This document shows positions 1 through 8,031 of a stretch of 64,000 nucleotides of DNA, one piece after another. The notes beneath the pieces were generated by a model that was not told the origin of the DNA, ran no database searches, and saw only the letters and a list, made by a program, of their open reading frames with translations. Location: assembly GCF_932526225.1 (NCBI RefSeq), contig NC_064044.1, forward strand, positions 315,001-379,000, given 5' to 3'. How positions within the stretch are numbered: position 1 is the stretch's first letter; the number at the start of each line of letters is the position of its first letter. A program made the translations under genes and the position numbers. The stretch is from Nematostella vectensis (Eukaryota; Cnidaria; Anthozoa; Actiniaria; Edwardsiidae).

Positions 1-32
1 TTATTGATTATATGTATTCAATTTGTTCCTAG

Positions 33-339
33 GAAGTTAACAAAAAACACAAAGCAAAGAGTTTGAGGAAGTAAACAAGTATGTGAACTTTAATGTTCTA
101 TTTGAAGGGGTGCATTTTGTACAGGGAAGCATACATAGAATGCTTAACTGGTGGAGAGGGAAGAGGTAAAAGTTTATTGAGCATAATTTCAACAATAGCA
201 GGGGGAAGAGAGGGGCACTCTCTTCATACAATATTGCAGTTGTTACCTATTATTAAATAAGTTTGTAACATGTCTTTGTTTATTAAGCAAGGTCTATTTC
301 TGAGACAAGCAAACTCAAGTAAGGCTGTTGAAATAACAG
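33..339 (+). other. Exon-like segment bounded by acceptor-like and donor-like sites (unit 1; repeated in every unit)
   Basis: A pyrimidine-rich TTGTTCCTAG ends at 32, and CAG/GTGAGT, a full-consensus 5' splice site, falls at 337-345, framing 307 bp. The acceptor-like site looks unchanged through the array. The donor-like GTGAGT is kept in nearly all units; in unit 29 it becomes GTAAGT, which is still a good donor. The segment has no long open frame on the plus strand. The minus-strand 64-codon frame in it is broken in about a third of units by GAGCAT to TAGCAT. If used, it would be a non-coding exon repeated once per unit in a long array transcript. This is inference from two short motifs about 300 bp apart, which could occur by chance. 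Confidence 0.2.
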
Positions 340-550
340 GTGAGTGTTAAAAGAAAAACAATTATCTGATTAGAAAACTACTGTAGATTCCTTTGCACCA
401 AAATAAGAACAAACTTCATTTTGTTTGTTATTTATGAGGAACGAGATGAGCTCTACAAAGCCATAAAAAAATATGTATTGCTCATCTAAATTATACAAGT
501 AAATAATAATATTAAAAAAGAACTACTGTAAGTAATTAGAGTGGTTTTCA

Positions 551-667
551 TTAACCCGTGAAACAAAGTGTGATAGTTAAACGGTAATAGTTAGTAAAAC
601 ACAAAAAAGAACAATAGAATCAGATCACCACAAAGTGTAATACGATAAAGCGTAGTTCACGGGTTAA
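551..667. mobile_element. Candidate piggyBac-type MITE (unit 1; one per unit, before amplification)
   Basis: TTAA (551-554) and TTAA (664-667) flank a 109-bp stretch with perfect 8-bp inverted ends CCCGTGAA and TTCACGGG. The match continues outward through TTAA to TTCA/TGAA, making a 16-bp inverted repeat at 547-562 and 656-671. TTAA target duplications and CCC...GGG ends are the known hallmark of piggyBac elements and their non-autonomous relatives. Inside, ACAAAGTGTGATA and ACAAAGTGTAATA form an imperfect direct repeat, and most units have a TACGCT-AA-AGCGTA palindrome near the right end. It encodes nothing. It sits at the same place in all units, so insertion predates amplification. Units 12-17, 21-24, 26 and 32 have a one-base change at the right end (CACGGT). 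A chance palindrome is the alternative. Confidence 0.45.
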
Positions 668-854
668 TGAAGGTTTTGACATTTTAACCTTACATCCACA
701 TGAAAGTAATGCCTAATATCGAGTGCCCTACAGTAAGTGTTTTGCAGTCAAGTTGTTTTCTGTTAGTAGGTAAAAAAATATTCTAAATAATAGTAATCAT
801 AGCGATGGTCACCACTTACACATATAGAACTTGTAATGAAAAGAAAGAAACAAA

Positions 855-868
855 ATATATATATATAT
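855..868. repeat. TA microsatellite (unit 1)
   Basis: Alternating TA run preceded by an A-rich stretch. Length varies between units; units 4, 6 and 18 carry an internal TTTATA interruption, a useful marker of shared descent. Confidence 0.9.
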
Positions 869-1003
869 GCAGTCAAACAACAGAATTGCATGATAACCTT
901 GAATATATTGAATAAAGGACTGCAAAAAACATCTTTTGTACTAGTTGCTTGAATTGACCCTTGGCTATTTTTAGCTGAATTCCCCTCCCCCTCTAAAAAA
1001 GAA

Positions 1004-1022
1004 AATAATAATAATAATAATA
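1004..1022. repeat. ATA trinucleotide microsatellite (unit 1)
   Basis: Run of AAT/ATA triplets, from three or four in units 9, 11 and 20 to about eight in unit 3 (5014-5039). Unit 29 has an interrupted version (AATAATATTAATAATAG). Confidence 0.9.
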
Positions 1023-1355
1023 GAACAAAACTAAAAAGAAAACAAACATAACAGAGACCCCCACCAACAATTTTGATTTTTTGTACTTTCCTTTAAAAGG
1101 GGAGTGTCATGGTTAAGAGATTTGCAATAGCTCTAGAGCCCTGACACAATGAACTTCAGTGAAATTCTAATACTGACTTATGAGCTTTTGGTACATGTGG
1201 GAGACTTTAAACAAAACAAAACAAATGACCACAAACTGTCAATTAACATAGTTTTCAATATAATATTGCATATTATTTAATAAGGTATTCACAGCTTTTA
1301 AAAAGTTCAACTGTTTGTTGACACTTAAAAGCCTACAATAATCACTGACTCTAGA

Positions 1356-1466
1356 CATGCGCAGTACTATGCTGCTGCCCCTTTAAAGTAAAATACACTT
1401 TACTTAGTCAGCGTAGACAAAATTGCGGATTTTGTCAATATTCTAATATGAAGATGTCAATATTCT
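1356..1466 (+). promoter_or_regulatory. Promoter-like zone: TGCGCA motif, two inverted repeats, 12-bp direct repeat (unit 1)
   Basis: In order: ACATGCGCAGTA (1356-1367), resembling an NRF1-type half site; AAGTAAA and TTTACTT (1386-1392, 1399-1405); GACAAAAT and ATTTTGTC (1416-1423, 1429-1436); then TGTCAATATTCT twice at 1433-1444 and 1455-1466, two helical turns apart (22 bp). The second inverted repeat is 9 bp in units 4, 6, 7 and 18 and falls to 7 bp in units reading GCGGGTTTTGTC. The zone ends about 100-200 bp before the foldable blocks, a plausible upstream control position, but no factor can be assigned from sequence alone. Confidence 0.25.
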
Positions 1467-1558
1467 CCCCCCTTACGTCTTTATTTCTATTTATTTTATG
1501 ATTTTCACATGATACCAAAACAGCGTCTTTTTTCTTCGCTAATTTGATGTCATGTACA

Positions 1559-1567
1559 CAATAAAAG
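1559..1567 (+). promoter_or_regulatory. TATA-like / AATAAA-like motif (CAATAAAAG, unit 1)
   Basis: ACACAATAAAAGAG directly precedes the GC-rich block. It could act as a TATA-like element about 25-30 bp before the hairpins, or as an AATAAA on a longer transcript. Units 8-11, 19 and 20 read ACACAAAAAAAGAG and lack it. Confidence 0.2.
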
Positions 1568-1569
1568 AG

Positions 1570-1633
1570 ATGCGCCCGTGCGCATGGCGAGTCCCCAAGG
1601 GACCCAAGACGCCCAAATAGACCTCTATTTTTT
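1570..1633 (+). ncRNA. Short GC-rich three-hairpin block ending in T6 (unit 1; repeated in every unit)
   Basis: Stem 1: ATGCGC (1570-1575) with GCGCAT (1580-1585), loop CCGT. Stem 2: GGCG (1586-1589) with CGCC (1610-1613), enclosing GTCCC (1591-1595) with GGGAC (1599-1603). Stem 3: AAATAGA (1615-1621) with TCTATTT (1624-1630), running into T6 at 1628-1633, a possible Pol III stop. This could be a separate ~65-nt RNA, the leader of the larger candidate that follows, or a GC-rich promoter. Stem 1 is broken in units 8 and 10 (GTGCTCATGG), 12 (ATGCTC) and 31 (GTGGGCAT), without visible compensation, which argues against strong constraint. No family recognised. Confidence 0.25.
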
Positions 1634-1661
1634 GTCATCCACAATCTCGGCGAGCTGTGCG

Positions 1662-1903
1662 TGGCGTAACCGTATTACAGGCCTGGGATCCTGGTTATTG
1701 TCCTCCCCATTAATGCGCGGGTTGGGATAACCTTGCAAGAGTGTTGTACAGCATATTCGCTCGGAAATATCGGTGCTTGGGGCCTTCGGGTTCTTTACAG
1801 CCTTCCGTAAAAGCCTTGAGCTGCCATACCGATTGGGTAATCCGTATGTATGGTTTCCGTTTTGTTCTTCAGACCGGGTTCGATCCCAGGCCAATGGGCT
1901 TTT
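1662..1903 (+). ncRNA. Candidate Pol III type 2 structured small RNA, unit 1 (unidentified family)
   Basis: Box A-like TGGCGTAACCGT (1662-1673) matches the usual TRGCNNAGYNGG at all but two fixed positions. Box B GGTTCGATCCC (1877-1887) is an exact match to GGTTCGANNCC, and a T10 run (1900-1909) follows. GGCCTGGGATC (1680-1690) pairs perfectly with GATCCCAGGCC (1882-1892), closing 191 nt. Inside are GGTTAT/ATAACC (1693-1698, 1727-1732), ATATT/AATAT (1753-1757, 1766-1770), TTTAC/GTAAA (1794-1798, 1807-1811) and CCATAC/GTATGG (1824-1829, 1848-1853). Every complete unit has exactly 213 bp between the stem ends, though whole units vary by 14 bp. The true 5' end is unknown and would be expected 10-20 nt before box A. 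It does not look like 5S, U6, 7SL, 7SK or RNase P/MRP RNA. A decayed tRNA-derived SINE head is the main alternative. This copy has GAGCTGCC where others have GTGCTGCC. Confidence 0.35.
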
Positions 1904-1909
1904 TTTTTT
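1900..1909 (+). terminator. T10 run after the small-RNA candidate (unit 1)
   Basis: Runs of four or more T on the non-template strand stop Pol III. Here T10 begins 8 bp after the end stem, and a second T run follows at about 1916-1923. Units 11 and 20 read TTTTCTTTTT, which still keeps two adequate T runs. Confidence 0.35.
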
Positions 1910-2008
1910 AGTTCGTTTTTTTTTCTTTGTGCTGGACCCCCTTAATCCTGATAGGTTTTGCGCAAAAATAATAAAAAAAAGTGAGTTTGCAAAATAAGCT
2001 TGCTAGAT

Positions 2009-4014
2009 TTATTGATTATATGTATTCAATTTGTTCCTAGGAAGTTAACAAAAAACACAAAGCAAAGAATTTGAGGAAGTAAACAAGTATGTGAACTTTA
2101 ATGTTCTATTTGAAGGGGTGCATTTTGTACAGGGAAGCATACATAGAATGCTTAACTGGTGGAGAGGGAAGAGGTAAACGTTTATTGAGAATAATTTCAA
2201 TAATAGCAGGGGGAAGAGAGGGGCACTCTCTTCATACAATATTGCAGTTGTTACCTATTATTAAATAAGTTTGTAACATGTCTTTGTTTATTAAGCAAGG
2301 TCTATTTCTGAGACAAGCAAACTCAAGTAAGGCTGTTGAAATAACAGGTGAGTGTTAAAAGAAAAACAATTATCTGATTAGAAAACTACTGTAGATTCCT
2401 TTGCACCAAAATAAGAACAAACTTTATTTTGTTTGTTATTTATGAGGAACGAGATGAGCTCTACAAAGCCATAAAGAAATATGTATTGCTCATCTAAATT
2501 ATACAAGTAAATAATAATATTAAAAAAGAACTACTGTAAGTAATTAGAGTGGTTTTCATTAACCCGTTGAACAAAGTGTGATAGTTAAACGGTAATAGTT
2601 AGTAAAACACAAAAAAGTACAATATAATCAGATCACCACAAAGTGTAATACGCTAAAGCGTAGTTCACGGGTTAATGAAGGTTTTGACATTTCAACCTTA
2701 CATCCACATGAAAGTAATGCCTAATATCGAGTGCCCTACAGTAAGTGTTTTGCAGTCAAGTTGTTTTCGGTTAGTAGGTAAAAAAATATTCTAAATAATT
2801 GTAATCATAGCTATTGTCACCACTTACACATATAGAACTTGTAATTAAAAGAAAGAAAAAAAATATATATATATATATGCAGTCAAACAACAGAATTGCA
2901 TGATAACCTTGAATATATTGAATAAAGGACTGCAAAAAAACATCTTTTGTACTAGTTGCTTGAATTGACCCTTGGCTATTTTTAGCTGAATTCCCCTCCC
3001 CCTCTAAAAAAGAAAATAATAGTAATAATAGAACAAAACTAAAAAGAAAACAAACATAACAGAGACCCCCACCAACAATTTTGATTTTTTTTACTTTCCT
3101 TTAAAAGGGGAGTGTCATGGTTAAGAGATTTGCAATAGCTCTAGAGCCCTGACACAATGAACTTCAGTGAAATTCTAATACTGACTTATGAGCTTTTGGT
3201 ACATGTGGGAGACTTTAAACAAAACAAACAAAATGACCACAAACTGTCAATTAACATAGTTTTCAATATAATATTGCATATTATTTAATAAGGTATTCAC
3301 AGCTTTTAAAAAGTTCAACTGTTTGTTGACACTTAAAAGCCTACAATAATCACTGACTCCAGACATGCGCAGTACTATGCTGCTGACCCTTTAAAGTAAA
3401 ATACAGCTTTACTTAGTCAGCGTAGACAAAATTGCGGATTTTGTCAATATTCTAATATGAAGATGTCAATATTCTCCCCCCTTACGTCTTTATTTCTATT
3501 TATTTTATGATTTTTAAATGATACCAAAACAGCGTCTTTTTTCTTCGCTAATTTGATGTCATGTACACAATAAAAGAGATGCACCCGTGCGCATGGCGAG
3601 TCCCCAAGGGACCCAAGACGCCCAAATAGACCTCTATTTTTTGTCATCCACAATCTCGGCGAGCTGTGCGTGGCGTAACCGTATTACAGGCCTGGGATCC
3701 TGGTTATTGTCCTCCCCATTAATGCGCGGGTTGGGATAACCTTGCAAGAGTGTTGTACAGCATATTCGCTCGGAAATATCGGTGCTTGGGGCCTTCGGGT
3801 TCTTTACAGCCTTCCGTAAAAGCCTTGTGCTGCCATACCGATTAGGTAATCCGTATGTATGGTTTCCGTTTTGTTCTTCAGACCGGGTTCGATCCCAGGC
3901 CAATGGGCTTTTTTTTTAGTTCGTTTTTTTTCTTTGTGCTGGACCCCCTTAATCCTGATAGGTTTTGCGCAAAAATAATAAAAAAAGTGAGTTTGCAAAA
4001 TAAGCTTGCTAGAT
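2009..4014 (+). repeat. Array unit 2 (2,006 bp)
   Basis: TTAA element at 2559-2675 with a damaged left repeat (CCCGTTGAA). Shares GCTGACCCTTT at about 3382 with unit 5, part of the evidence that units 2-3 and 5-6 are related as a block. The GC hairpin at about 3579 is weakened (ATGCACCCGTGCGCAT). Confidence 0.97.
3671..3912 (+). ncRNA. Small-RNA candidate, unit 2
   Basis: End stem, box A-like and box B motifs intact. One change, GATTAGGTAATC, in the loop of the CCATAC hairpin. Confidence 0.35.
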
Positions 4015-6023
4015 TTATTGATTATATGTATTCAATTTGTTCCTAGGAAGTTAACAAAAAACACAAAGCAAAGAGTTTGAGGAAGTAAAAAAGTATGTGA
4101 ACTTTAATGTTCTATTTGAAGGGGTGCATTTTGTACAGGGAAGCATACATAGAATGCTTAACTGGTGGAGAGGGAAGAGGTAAAAGTTTATTGAGCATAA
4201 TTTCAACAATAGCAGGGGGAAGAGAGGGGCACTCTCTTCATACAATATTGCAGTTGTTACCTATTATTAAATAAGTTTGTAACATGTCTTTGTTTATTAA
4301 GCAAGGTCTATTTCTGAGACAAGCAAACTCAAGTAAGGCTGTTGAAATAACAGGTGAGTGTTAAAAGAAAAACAATTATCTGATTAGAAAACTACTGTAG
4401 ATTCCTTTGCACCAAAATAAGAACAAACTTCATTTTGTTTGTTATTTATGAGGAACGAGATGAGCTCTACAAAGCCATAAAGAAATATGTATTGCTCATC
4501 TAAATTATACAAGTAAATGATAATATTAAAAAAAGAACTACTGTAAGTAATTAGAGTGGTTTTCATTAACCGGTGAAACAAAGTGTGATAGTTAAACGGT
4601 AATAGTTAGTAAAACACAAAAAAGAACAATAGAATCAGATCACCACAAAGTGTAATACGCTAAAGCGTAGTTCACGGGTTAATGAAGGTTTTGACATTTC
4701 AACCTTACATCCACATGAAAGTAATGCCTAATATCGAGTGCCCTACAGTAACTGTTTTGCAGTCAAGTTGTTTTCTTTTAGTAGGTAAAAAATTATTCTA
4801 AATAATAGTAATCATAGCTATGGTCACCACTTACACATATAGAACTTGTAATGAAAAGAAAGAAAAAAATATATATATGCAGTCAAACAACAGAATTGCA
4901 TGATAACCTTGAATATATTGAATAAAGGACTGCAAAAAAACATCTTTTGTACTAGTTGCTTGAATTGACCCTTGGCTATTTTTAGCTGAATTCCCCTCCC
5001 CCTCTAAAAATGAAAATAATAATAATAATAATAATAATAGAACAAAACTAAAAAGAAAACAAACATAACAGAGACCCCCACCAACAATTTTGATTTTTTT
5101 TACTTTCCTTTAAAAGGGGAGTGTCATGGTTAAGAGATTTGCAATAGCTCTAGAGCCCTGACACAATGAACTTCAGTGAAATTCTAATACTGACTTATGA
5201 GCTTTTGGTACATTAGGGAGACTTTAAACAAAACAAAAAAAAATGACCACAAACTGTCAATTAACATAGTTTTCAATATAATATTGCATATTATTTAATA
5301 AGGTATTCACAGCTTTTAAAAAGTTCAACTGTTTGTTGACACTTAAAAGACTACAATAATCACTGACTCCAGACATGCGCAGTACTATGCTGCTGCCCCT
5401 TTAAAGTAAAATACACTTTACTTAGTCAGCGTAGACAAAATTGCGGATTTTGTCAATATTCTAATATGAAGATGTCAATATTCTCCCCCTTACGTCTTTA
5501 TTTCTATTTATTTTATGATTTTCACATGATACCAAAACAGCGTCTTTTTTCTTCGCTAATTTGATGTCATGTACACAATAAAAGAGATGCGCCCGTGCGC
5601 ATGGCGAGTCCCCAAGGGACCCAAGACGCCCAAATAGACCTCTATTTTTTGTCATCCACAATCTTGGCGAGCTGTGCGTGGCGTAACCGTATTACAGGCC
5701 TGGGATCCTGGTTATTGTCCTCCCCATTAATGCGCGGTTTGGGATAACCTTGCAAGAGTGTTGTACAGCATATTCGCTCGGAAATATCGGTGCTTGGGGC
5801 CTTCGGGTTCTTTACAGCCTTCCGTAAAAGCTTTGTGCTGCCATACCGATTGGGTAATCCGTATGTATGGTTTCCGTTTTGTTCTTCAGACCGGGTTCGA
5901 TCCCAGGCCAATGGGCTTTTTTTTTAGTTCGTTTTTTTTTCTTTGTGCTGGACCCCCTTAATTCTGATAGGTTTTGCGCAAAAATAATAAAAAAAGTGAG
6001 TTTGCAAAATAAGCTTGCTAGAT
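4015..6023 (+). repeat. Array unit 3 (2,009 bp)
   Basis: TTAA element at 4566-4682 with left end CCGGTGAA instead of CCCGTGAA, shared with units 6 and 18. It has the longest ATA microsatellite of the window (about 5014-5039) and the private double change CATTAGGG for CATGTGGG near 5211-5218. Confidence 0.97.
5679..5920 (+). ncRNA. Small-RNA candidate, unit 3
   Basis: All named motifs intact. Changes GCGCGGTTTGGG and AAAGCTTTGTGC lie in the second and later hairpin regions. Confidence 0.35.
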
Positions 6024-8031
6024 TTATTGATTATATGTATTCAATTTGTTCCTAGGAAGTTAACAAAAAACACAAAGCAAAGAGTTTGAGGAAGTAAACA
6101 AGTATGTGAACTTTAATGTTCTATTTGAAGGGGTGCATTTTGTACAGGGAAGCATACATAGAATGCTTAACTGGTGGAGAGGGAAGAGGTAAAAGTTTAT
6201 TGAGCATAATTTCAATAATAGCAGGGGGAAGAGAGGGGCACTCTCTTCATACAATATTGCAGTTGTTACCTATTATTAAATAAGTTTGTAACATGTCTTT
6301 GTTTATTAAGCAAGGTCTATTTCTGAGACAAGCAAACTCAAGTAAGGCTGTTGAAATAACAGGTGAGTGTTAAAAGAAAAAGAATTATCTGATTAGAAAA
6401 CTACTGTAGATTCCTTTACACCAAAATAAGAACAAACTTCATTTTGTTTGTTATTTATGAGGAACGAGATGAGCTCTACAAAGCCATAAAGAAATATGTA
6501 TTGCTCATCTAAATTATACAAGTAAATGATAATATAAAAAAAACTACTGTAAGTAATTAGAGTGGTTTTCATTAACCCGTGAAACAAAGTGTGATAGTTA
6601 AACGGTAATAGTTAGTAAAACACAAAAAAGAACAATAGAATCAGATCACCACAAAGTGTAATACGCTAAAGCATAGTTCACGGGTTAATGAAGGTTTTGA
6701 CATTTCAACCTTACATCCACATGAAAGTAATGCCTAATATCGAGTGCCCTACAGTAACTGTTTTGCAGTCAAGTTGTTTTCTGTTAGTAGGTAAAAAAAT
6801 ATTCTAAATAATAGTAATCATAGCTATGGTCACCACTTACACATATAGAACTTGTAATGAAAAGAAAGAAAAAATATATATATATTTATATATATGCAGT
6901 CAAACAACAGAATTGCATGATAACCTTGAATATATTGAATAAAGGACTGCAAAAAAACATCTTTTGTACTAGTTGCTTGAATTGACCCTTGGCTATTTTT
7001 AGCTGAATTCCCCTCCCCCTCTAAAAAAGAAAATAATAATAATAATAGAACAAAACTAAAAAGAAAACAAACATAACAGAGACCCCCACCAACAATTTTG
7101 ATTTTTTTTACTTTCCTTTAAAAGGGAGTGTCATGGTTAAGAGATTTGCAATAGCTCTAGAGCCCTGACACAAGGAACTTCAGTGAAATTCTAATACTGA
7201 CTTATGAGCTTTTGGTACATGTGGGAGACTTTAAACAAAACAAACAAAATGACCACAAACTGTCAATTAACATAGTTTTCAATATAATATTGCATATTAT
7301 TTAATAAGGTATTCACAGCTTTTAAAAAGTTCAACTGTTTGTTGACACTTAAAAGCCTACAATAATCACTGACTCCAGACATGCGCAGTACTATGCTGCT
7401 GCCCCTTTAAAGTAAAATACAGCTTTACTTAGTCAGCGTAGACAAAATTGCGAATTTTGTCAATATTCTAATATGAGGATGTCAATATTCTCCCCCTTAC
7501 GTCTTTATTTCAATTTATTTTATGATTTTCACATGATACCAAAACAGCGTCTTTTTTCTTCGCTAATTTGATGTCATGTACACAATAAAAGAGATGCGCC
7601 CGTGCGCATGGCGAGTCCCCAAGGGACCCAAGACGCCCAAATAGACCTCTATTTTTTGTCATCAACAATCTCGGCGAGCTGTGCGTGGCGTAACCGTATT
7701 ACAGGCCTGGGATCCTGGTTATTGTCCTCCCCATTAATGCGCGGGTTGGGATAACCTTGCAAGAGTGTTGTACAGCATATTCGCTCGGAAATATCGGTGC
7801 TTGGGGCCTTCGGGTTCTTTACAGCCTTCCGTAAAAGCCTTGTGCTGCCATACCGATTGGGTAATCCGTATGTATGGTTTCCGTTTTGTTCTTCAGACCG
7901 GGTTCGATCCCAGGCCAATGGGCTTTTTTTTTTAGTTCGTTTTTTTTTCTGTGTGCTGGACCCCCTTAATCCTGATAGGTTTTGCGCAAAAATAATAAAA
8001 AAAGTGAGTTTGCAAAATAAGCTTGCTAGAT
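6024..8031 (+). repeat. Array unit 4 (2,008 bp)
   Basis: TTAA element at 6572-6688. The TA tract carries an internal TTTATA interruption near 6880-6894, shared with units 6 and 18. The promoter-zone hairpin is the perfect 9-bp form (GACAAAATT and AATTTTGTC around GCG). Confidence 0.97.
7686..7927 (+). ncRNA. Small-RNA candidate, unit 4
   Basis: Consensus copy; the flank after the T run reads TTCTGTGTGCTGG. Confidence 0.35.

Larger units (their letters stand above)
668..1355. other. AT-rich interval without recognisable gene (unit 1; same in every unit)
   Basis: Contains the TA and ATA microsatellites, a C-rich CCCCTCCCCCTCT tract at 982-994, an AATAAA at 913-918 (lost in units 7, 8, 10 and 19, where it reads AATATA), a 13-bp palindrome CAATATAATATTG at 1256-1268, and an A-rich tract near 1210-1226 that exists in three main forms and helps define unit subfamilies. 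I see no open frame or RNA motif. Confidence 0.7.
1..2008 (+). repeat. Array unit 1 (2,008 bp)
   Basis: Reference unit for the detailed site entries. TTAA element at 551-667; its inner TACGCT/AGCGTA palindrome is broken here (TACGAT). A private change GCCTTGAGCTGCC lies at about 1812-1824 inside the small-RNA candidate. The A-rich tract after 1208 is of the ACAAAACAAAACAAATG type. Confidence 0.97.

Noticed and set aside
37-231. Minus-strand 64-codon frame MYEESAPLFPLLLLK
   Set aside because: A GAG to TAG-type change (TTTATTTAGCAT) puts a stop in it in about a third of the units (for example 9, 11, 13-17, 20, 22-24, 32). No signal, domain or conservation pattern suggests coding.
1625-1894. 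Minus-strand 89-codon frame starting MAWDRTRSEEQ, present in most units (up to 126 codons in unit 18)
   Set aside because: It is the reverse complement of the foldable block, has no recognisable domain, and its start lies in the end stem/box B. It is stopped in unit 27 (CCTTATG) and loses its ATG in units 29 and 30. Its persistence is explained by low divergence between units.
1824-1899. A tRNA gene ending at the box B
   Set aside because: The T arm has one mismatch, the D-like hairpin has a 4-nt loop, no 7-bp acceptor stem closes it, and no clear anticodon arm is present. A tRNA-derived origin remains possible.
1662-1909. 5S rRNA, U6 or other snRNA, 7SL or RNase P/MRP RNA array
   Set aside because: None of the conserved cores of these families that I know (5S box C, U6 ACAGAGA, 7SL tetraloop core, RNase P CR-I/CR-V) is visible on either strand.
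1773-1997. Plus-strand frames of 62-98 codons over the box B region (GFDPRPMGFFF and similar)
   Set aside because: They change frame and length with the T-run length in each unit, as expected of chance frames over a Pol III-like motif.
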